Source: Nesterenkonia halotolerans
GTDB lineage: Bacteria; Actinomycetota; Actinomycetes; Actinomycetales; Micrococcaceae
DNA: 64,000 bases
NCBI RefSeq assembly: GCF_014874065.1
Contig: NZ_JADBEE010000002.1
Coordinates: 434,001-498,000, forward strand
Direction: 5' to 3'
Part shown: positions 60,278 through 64,000 of the stretch, piece after piece
How the letters are laid out: every line of letters starts with the position of its first letter
How positions within the stretch are numbered: position 1 is the stretch's first letter
The notes under the pieces: generated by a model
Seen by the model: the letters and a program-made list of their open reading frames with translations, nothing else
The model's database searches: none
What the model was told of the DNA's origin: nothing
Translations under genes and position numbers: made by a program

Positions 60278-61141
60278 TCAGCGCGCCTGGGGCGCACTGG
60301 ATTCGAGGTCGCGCGGCAGCAGGACCATGGGGATCGGCAGATGGGACAGGACGCGGGCGGCGGTCATGCCCAGGAAGATGTGCCGGCGGCGGGCCAGCGG
60401 GGAGGAGCCGATGAGCAGGATCGCTCCCTGGGGCCAGTCCACGGTGTCCACGGCGTGACGCAGAGTCTTGCCGCGGGCGACGATGTGCTTCGCGGAGCTG
60501 TTGCCGGCCTCGCCTTCGTCGGACGAGTTGCCGGACTCTCCGTCAGGCGTGCCGGCCCCGCGGGCGGCGTCACCATCCTGGAAGGTCACGTAGCTCAGCT
60601 CGGCGCCGAGCTGAGCAGCCCAGGCCTCACTGGTCCCGGCGACCTGATGCTGCGGGTGGGCGGCGGAGACGGCGCCCATCACATCGGTGATGGTGGTGGC
60701 CGCGCGGTAGCCCGCCGGGGCGAGCGCCACGGGCACTGGCGCGCTGTGCAGCAGGGCGGTGACTGCCGGGTGGGTCATGATCCGGCCGAATCCGATGCCG
60801 GACCCGGTGACCAGCACATCGGAGCCGAGCTCCTCGACCGCTGCCACGAGGCCCTCGGCCACCGAGCGGGCGGGGCGGACGTGGCTGTGGTGGGTGACCT
60901 CGGCAGGGATGACCGCTTCGGCCTCGTGGATCCACTGCTGGGCCTGCTCGGCGATGATCCCCTGCACATTGCCCACCGGAGGGTAGGCGGGGTTGAACGG
61001 GTCGTCCTCCTTGAGGACCAGAATGACGTCGAGGGTCGCTGAAGCCGAACGGGCCAGGGCGATTGCGAGTGCCAGGGCGTCGTGGCTGCGTTCATCGCCG
61101 CCGAACCCCACTGCCACCCGGTTGAAGGAATGCTCAGCCAT
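60278..61141 (-). CDS. Universal stress protein (two UspA domains)
   Basis: A 287-residue protein with an N-terminal Usp domain (RVAVGFGGDERSHDALALAI, GSGIGFGRIMTHPAV) and a second, degenerated copy ending in LIGSSPLARRRHIFLGMTAA and PIPMVLLPRDL. Residues 170-210 are a Gly/Ser/Glu-rich linker. ATP binding is likely in the first domain (GxxGFG variant). It overlaps the end of the putrescine oxidase gene by 8 bp, so it is part of the operon; perhaps it responds to H2O2 or ammonia from that reaction. Confidence 0.82.
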   Translation of the reverse strand: MAEHSFNRVAVGFGGDERSHDALALAIALARSASATLDVILVLKEDDPFNPAYPPVGNVQGIIAEQAQQWIHEAEAVIPAEVTHHSHVRPARSVAEGLVAAVEELGSDVLVTGSGIGFGRIMTHPAVTALLHSAPVPVALAPAGYRAATTITDVMGAVSAAHPQHQVAGTSEAWAAQLGAELSYVTFQDGDAARGAGTPDGESGNSSDEGEAGNSSAKHIVARGKTLRHAVDTVDWPQGAILLIGSSPLARRRHIFLGMTAARVLSHLPIPMVLLPRDLESSAPQAR

Positions 61142-62558
61142 GGTTGACCTCCATGTGATCTGGTGTGTGCTCCGCGAGCCGGTGCACGATGTCCTGCGCG
61201 GCCCGGCGACCCTGGCGGAGAGCTCCGTCCACGTGCTGGTAGCCCTCTGCGGCGAGGTCGGAGCAGGCCCAGTGCAGCGGGCCCACGGCGCGGCGCTGGT
61301 GGGCGCCGTAGCGGGAGAGGCCGCCGAGGTCGAAGCTCGCCGCGTAGGCACCGCGCGTCCATTCCTCGGAGCCGAAGTCTGACTCGTAGTAGACCTCGGG
61401 GGTGAGTGCTTCCTCGCCCAGGTAGGCGGCCAGGGAGCGCACGATCGCCTCGCGCCGGTCCTGCTCGGGGAGGGCGAACATCTCATCGGCCTTCTCATCG
61501 GAGATGAAGGCGACCAGGGTCCCGCGGGTGTCCTCATGGTTCGTGTTGTCGTAGACCTCCTGGCAGATCTCGTTGGGTCCGAATCCGGTGCCGGAGAGGC
61601 CCTTGTCCCGCCAGAACGGTGTGGCGTAGACCGCGTGGACCTTGATCACCAGGCCCATGGACTGGTGCTGGTGCATCTGGTGCTGCAGGCGGGGCAGCGC
61701 CGGTTCGAAGCTGATCCGCGAGTAGAGGTTCGGCGGCACCGCGAGGATCACCTGCTGGGCGCGGACGGTGACCCGGTCGGAGAAGACGGTAGCCCCGCCG
61801 TCGTCGTTCCAGGAGATGGTGCGCACCGGGGTCTCCAGATGCACCGAGCCCTCGTGGAGCCGGGAGGCGATGGTCTCGGAGACGCTCTGCATGCCGCCGA
61901 TCACGCGGCGGTCCAGGATGAAGTCCTCATCGACCAGGTTGCTGAAGGAGCCCGCGGAGGCGGCCATCAGCACAGCCTGCAGCGCGGAGAAGGCATGATC
62001 GGGCTTGGTCAGCATCCCACCGGCCAGGAAGATCGCGATGTTCTCCCGCGCGGCGGCGTCCTCGGTCTGCTCCCGGAGCCATTCGTTGAAGGTCACCGTG
62101 TCCAGCTCGCGGGCCTTCGGGTGCGCCCACGGCTCGGCGGGGCCGATCGAGGCGGCCAGCTCATCGAGGATGCCGATGATGCGCTCCATCTCGGCCACGG
62201 TGCGCTCGTGGGCGGGGAACATGTCGCCGGTGTACTCGTGGCGTTCGCCCTCGCGGTCCAGGTAGATGTTCGCGCCCTCGCGGTAGCGGGAGAAGGTGCC
62301 CATGCCGAGTTCCTCGAGCAGGCCAAGGAGCTCCGTCTGATCGGGGGAGACCCACTGGCCGCCGATCTCCAGGAAGGCCCCGTCGATCTCCTTGGACCAG
62401 GTGCGCCCGCCGACCCGGTCCCGCGCCTCGAGCACGATCACCGATTGTCCGGCGGCCTGCAGCGTGCGAGCCGCCATGAGCCCGGCCGGACCTGCACCGA
62501 CGACGACGACGTCGGCCTCCAGCGCCTCGGCGCTGCCCACTGATCTGGTGGTCTGCAT
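61134..62558 (-). CDS. puo: Putrescine oxidase (flavin monoamine oxidase family)
   Basis: A 474-residue FAD enzyme that oxidises putrescine to 4-aminobutanal with H2O2 and ammonia. FAD motif VVVVGAGPAGLMAARTLQAA at the N-terminus, EARDRVGGRTW, GGQWVSPDQTELLG, SRYREGANIYLD, FSALQAVLMAASAGSFS and the C-terminal AAEGYQHVDGAL. The whole pattern agrees with actinobacterial putrescine oxidases such as that of Rhodococcus/Kocuria, from memory. ATG 62558 has AAGGGGA upstream. It heads the seven-gene operon. Confidence 0.88.
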   Translation of the reverse strand: MQTTRSVGSAEALEADVVVVGAGPAGLMAARTLQAAGQSVIVLEARDRVGGRTWSKEIDGAFLEIGGQWVSPDQTELLGLLEELGMGTFSRYREGANIYLDREGERHEYTGDMFPAHERTVAEMERIIGILDELAASIGPAEPWAHPKARELDTVTFNEWLREQTEDAAARENIAIFLAGGMLTKPDHAFSALQAVLMAASAGSFSNLVDEDFILDRRVIGGMQSVSETIASRLHEGSVHLETPVRTISWNDDGGATVFSDRVTVRAQQVILAVPPNLYSRISFEPALPRLQHQMHQHQSMGLVIKVHAVYATPFWRDKGLSGTGFGPNEICQEVYDNTNHEDTRGTLVAFISDEKADEMFALPEQDRREAIVRSLAAYLGEEALTPEVYYESDFGSEEWTRGAYAASFDLGGLSRYGAHQRRAVGPLHWACSDLAAEGYQHVDGALRQGRRAAQDIVHRLAEHTPDHMEVNHG

Positions 62559-62573
62559 AGTGTTCCCCTTCAC

Positions 62574-62598
62574 ATTTAAATTAACTATATTCATTAAC
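62574..62598. promoter_or_regulatory. AT-rich dyad before puo, probable TetR operator
   Basis: TTTAAATTAACTATATTCAT continues into TAACG between puo and the divergent TetR gene. TTAA occurs three times and the outer copies form an imperfect dyad around CTATATTCA. This is the only very AT-rich stretch of the region; on the minus strand it includes TATAGT, a possible -10, and a TTGACA lies upstream at about 62612-62617. Confidence 0.5.
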
Positions 62599-62731
62599 GG
62601 GCAGTGTCGAGCTGCTGTCAAGCCCCTGGGGCGGGATTTCATCTGGGTGTTACACGGGCGGTGGAGCGACTCGCGGTAGATTGAGTCGCTGTCAGCCCAT
62701 GAAGCGCAGCATCGAGCAAAGGACCTCAGCA

Positions 62732-63397
62732 GTGGCCGCGGAGAAGACAAGCCCTCGACGCCGAGGACGCCCCACCTCTCCGGTGCTTTCGCGCAGCATG
62801 ATCGCTGGACGCGCCATGGAGCTGGTGGCCGAGCGCGGCTATGACCACCTCACCATGGCCGGGCTCGCACGGAAGCTCGGCGTCTCTGCCTCCGCGCTGT
62901 ATAACCATGTGTCTTCGAAACATGACGTGTTGGTGCTGATCCAGGACCGGCTCAACGAGGAGATCGACTACAGCGCCTTCGATCACCAGGACTGGCCCCA
63001 GGGTCTGCGCCACTGGGCGCACTCCTACCGCGAGTGCTACATCGAGCACACCGAGCTGATCCCGCTGATCGCGGTGCTGCCCATCGCCGACGCGCCGCAG
63101 TCGGTGAAGATGTATGAACACGTCTTCACGGCGCTGCACTCCGCGGGGGTCGAGCAGCGTGACGCGGTGGACATCATCGTCGGGATCGAGGCGCTGGTCT
63201 TCGGTGCCGCCTTCGACGCCTCTGCCCCGGCTGACATCTTCGACCCGGGCGGCCTCCTGGAGATGGCGCCAGCCTTCGCTGAAGCGGCGGCCCTGCGCGC
63301 GGCTGATGCCCGCGGCTCCGCCGATCGCGCCTTCGAGATGGCGCTCGATGCGCTGATCGACGGACTGCGCCGGCGGGTCAGTCCAGAGCGTGCATGA
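62732..63397 (+). CDS. TetR/AcrR family transcriptional regulator
   Basis: A 221-residue regulator with an N-terminal TetR HTH (SMIAGRAMELVAERGYDHLT, then KLGVSASALYNHVSSKHDVL) and a C-terminal TetR_C domain (WPQGLRHWAHSYRECYIEHT, ADIFDPGGLLEMAPAFAEAA). It is divergent from the putrescine operon and likely represses it. GTG 62732 was chosen for AAAGGA 8 nt upstream; ATG 62699 (33 nt upstream) is the alternative. The last 20 bp overlap the antisense aldehyde dehydrogenase gene. Confidence 0.82.
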   Translation: MAAEKTSPRRRGRPTSPVLSRSMIAGRAMELVAERGYDHLTMAGLARKLGVSASALYNHVSSKHDVLVLIQDRLNEEIDYSAFDHQDWPQGLRHWAHSYRECYIEHTELIPLIAVLPIADAPQSVKMYEHVFTALHSAGVEQRDAVDIIVGIEALVFGAAFDASAPADIFDPGGLLEMAPAFAEAAALRAADARGSADRAFEMALDALIDGLRRRVSPERA

Positions 63398-64000
63398 TGT
63401 GCTTGACCCGGGTGTACTCCTCGACTGAGTAGTTCGAGAGGTCCTTGCCGTAGCCAGAGGACTTGAACCCGCCGTGCGGCATCTCCGCTACCAGCAGCAG
63501 GTGGGTGTTGACCCAGACGCAGCCGAAGTCGAGGTCCCGGGTGAAGCGCATCGCGCGGGTGTGATTCGTGGTCCAGACGCTGGAGGCCAGTGCGTACTCC
63601 ACCCCGTTGGAGAGCTCGATGGCCTCCTCCTCGGTGGAGAAGCGCTGCACGGTGAGCACCGGGGCGAAGGTCTCCTCCTGAACCAGCTCGTCCTCCTGGC
63701 GGACCCCGGTGATGATGGTGGGCTCGACGAAGAAGCCCGTGGCATCCTCCGACGGCGCGCCACCGGTCACCACGGTGGCGTGGGCCGGGATGTTCTTGAG
63801 CTTGGTGCAGACCGTCTCGTAGTGGCGCACGTTGTTCAGTGGGCCGAAGTCGTTCTTGGCGTCGTCGGAGTGGCCAGTGGTCACCTTGCGCGCCTCGGCG
63901 GCGAGCAGGTCCACGAACTCGTCATGGATGCTGTCCTCCACGATCACTCGGGTGACAGCCGTGCAGTCCTGCCCAGCGTTGAAGGTGCCAAAGGTGATCA
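63378..64000 (-). CDS. patD: Gamma-aminobutyraldehyde dehydrogenase (partial, 5' end beyond window)
   Basis: The C-terminal 207 residues of an aldehyde dehydrogenase that runs off the right edge. The catalytic Cys is in FGTFNAGQDCTAVTRVIV. The end EMPHGGFKSSGYGKDLSNYS is characteristic of the aminobutyraldehyde dehydrogenase (PatD/YdcW) group, and ends YTRVKHIMHALD. It should oxidise 4-aminobutanal from putrescine oxidase to GABA, linking that enzyme to GabT. The stop lies 20 bp inside the 3' end of the convergent TetR gene. Confidence 0.85.
   Translation of the reverse strand, partial: ITFGTFNAGQDCTAVTRVIVEDSIHDEFVDLLAAEARKVTTGHSDDAKNDFGPLNNVRHYETVCTKLKNIPAHATVVTGGAPSEDATGFFVEPTIITGVRQEDELVQEETFAPVLTVQRFSTEEEAIELSNGVEYALASSVWTTNHTRAMRFTRDLDFGCVWVNTHLLLVAEMPHGGFKSSGYGKDLSNYSVEEYTRVKHIMHALD

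Overview
The window is high-GC, gene-dense DNA from an actinobacterium. A WhiB regulator, mycothiol conjugate amidase (Mca), DUF4307, DUF3499, DUF5719, TIGR03089 and Trm112 proteins, and many leaderless promoters all fit Micrococcales. The gene order and protein style resemble Micrococcaceae, possibly a Nesterenkonia-like halotolerant organism; this genus is an inference from memory, not a search. No rRNA, tRNA, transposase, phage or CRISPR feature was found.

Layout. 1-20.4 kb is mostly housekeeping: a cut-off molybdate-binding-like lipoprotein, DUF4307/Mca facing each other across a tiny shared promoter, an S9 peptidase flanked by two copies of a 72-bp repeat, a DUF255 thioredoxin-like protein, hemolysin III/isoprenyl transferase, PhoH2, rhomboid, fumarase, NUDIX, prepilin peptidase, carbonic anhydrase/DUF4245, GlpX, a NERD protein, and a subtilisin-like peptidase coupled to a small stand-alone propeptide-like protein. 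20.6-33.7 kb is a purine and cell-envelope block: purK-purE-LCP ligase-manA-gtrA, TIGR03089, whiB, a giant membrane glycosyltransferase and DUF5719.

33.7-40.2 kb looks like an inserted catabolic island: a DeoR-HTH/LacI-sensor hybrid regulator facing a four-gene, 4-bp-overlapping operon (orphan sugar-binding lipoprotein, 2-hydroxyacid dehydrogenase, DUF2264 protein, sugar isomerase/epimerase). The conserved series resumes with DUF3499, then MerR, SulP, Trm112 and ahcY.

45.1-50.3 kb is a stress block: a MarR repressor with a clear operator facing a GlsB operon, a sigma-region-2-only protein overlapping tail to tail with an ECF sigma gene, CsbD, and an Asp23/AmaP/DUF6286 envelope operon. 50.6-52.3 kb carries a CHRD-domain surface protein and a sortase-like lipoprotein.

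52.8-64 kb encodes what appears to be a complete agmatine/putrescine-to-succinate pathway: AguA, a coupled amidase-signature enzyme in the place usually held by AguB, putrescine oxidase, aminobutyraldehyde dehydrogenase (cut by the window edge), GabT and GabD, with an APC permease, a universal stress protein and a divergent TetR regulator.

The most notable observations are the amidase replacement in the agmatine pathway, the 33.7-40.2 kb island with its orphan binding protein, a glycosyltransferase whose natural N-terminus lies upstream of any normal start codon, the 72-bp repeat pair placed on stop codons, three very long intergenic inverted repeats, and a recurrent TANNNT-N6-8-start leaderless promoter layout at more than a dozen genes.
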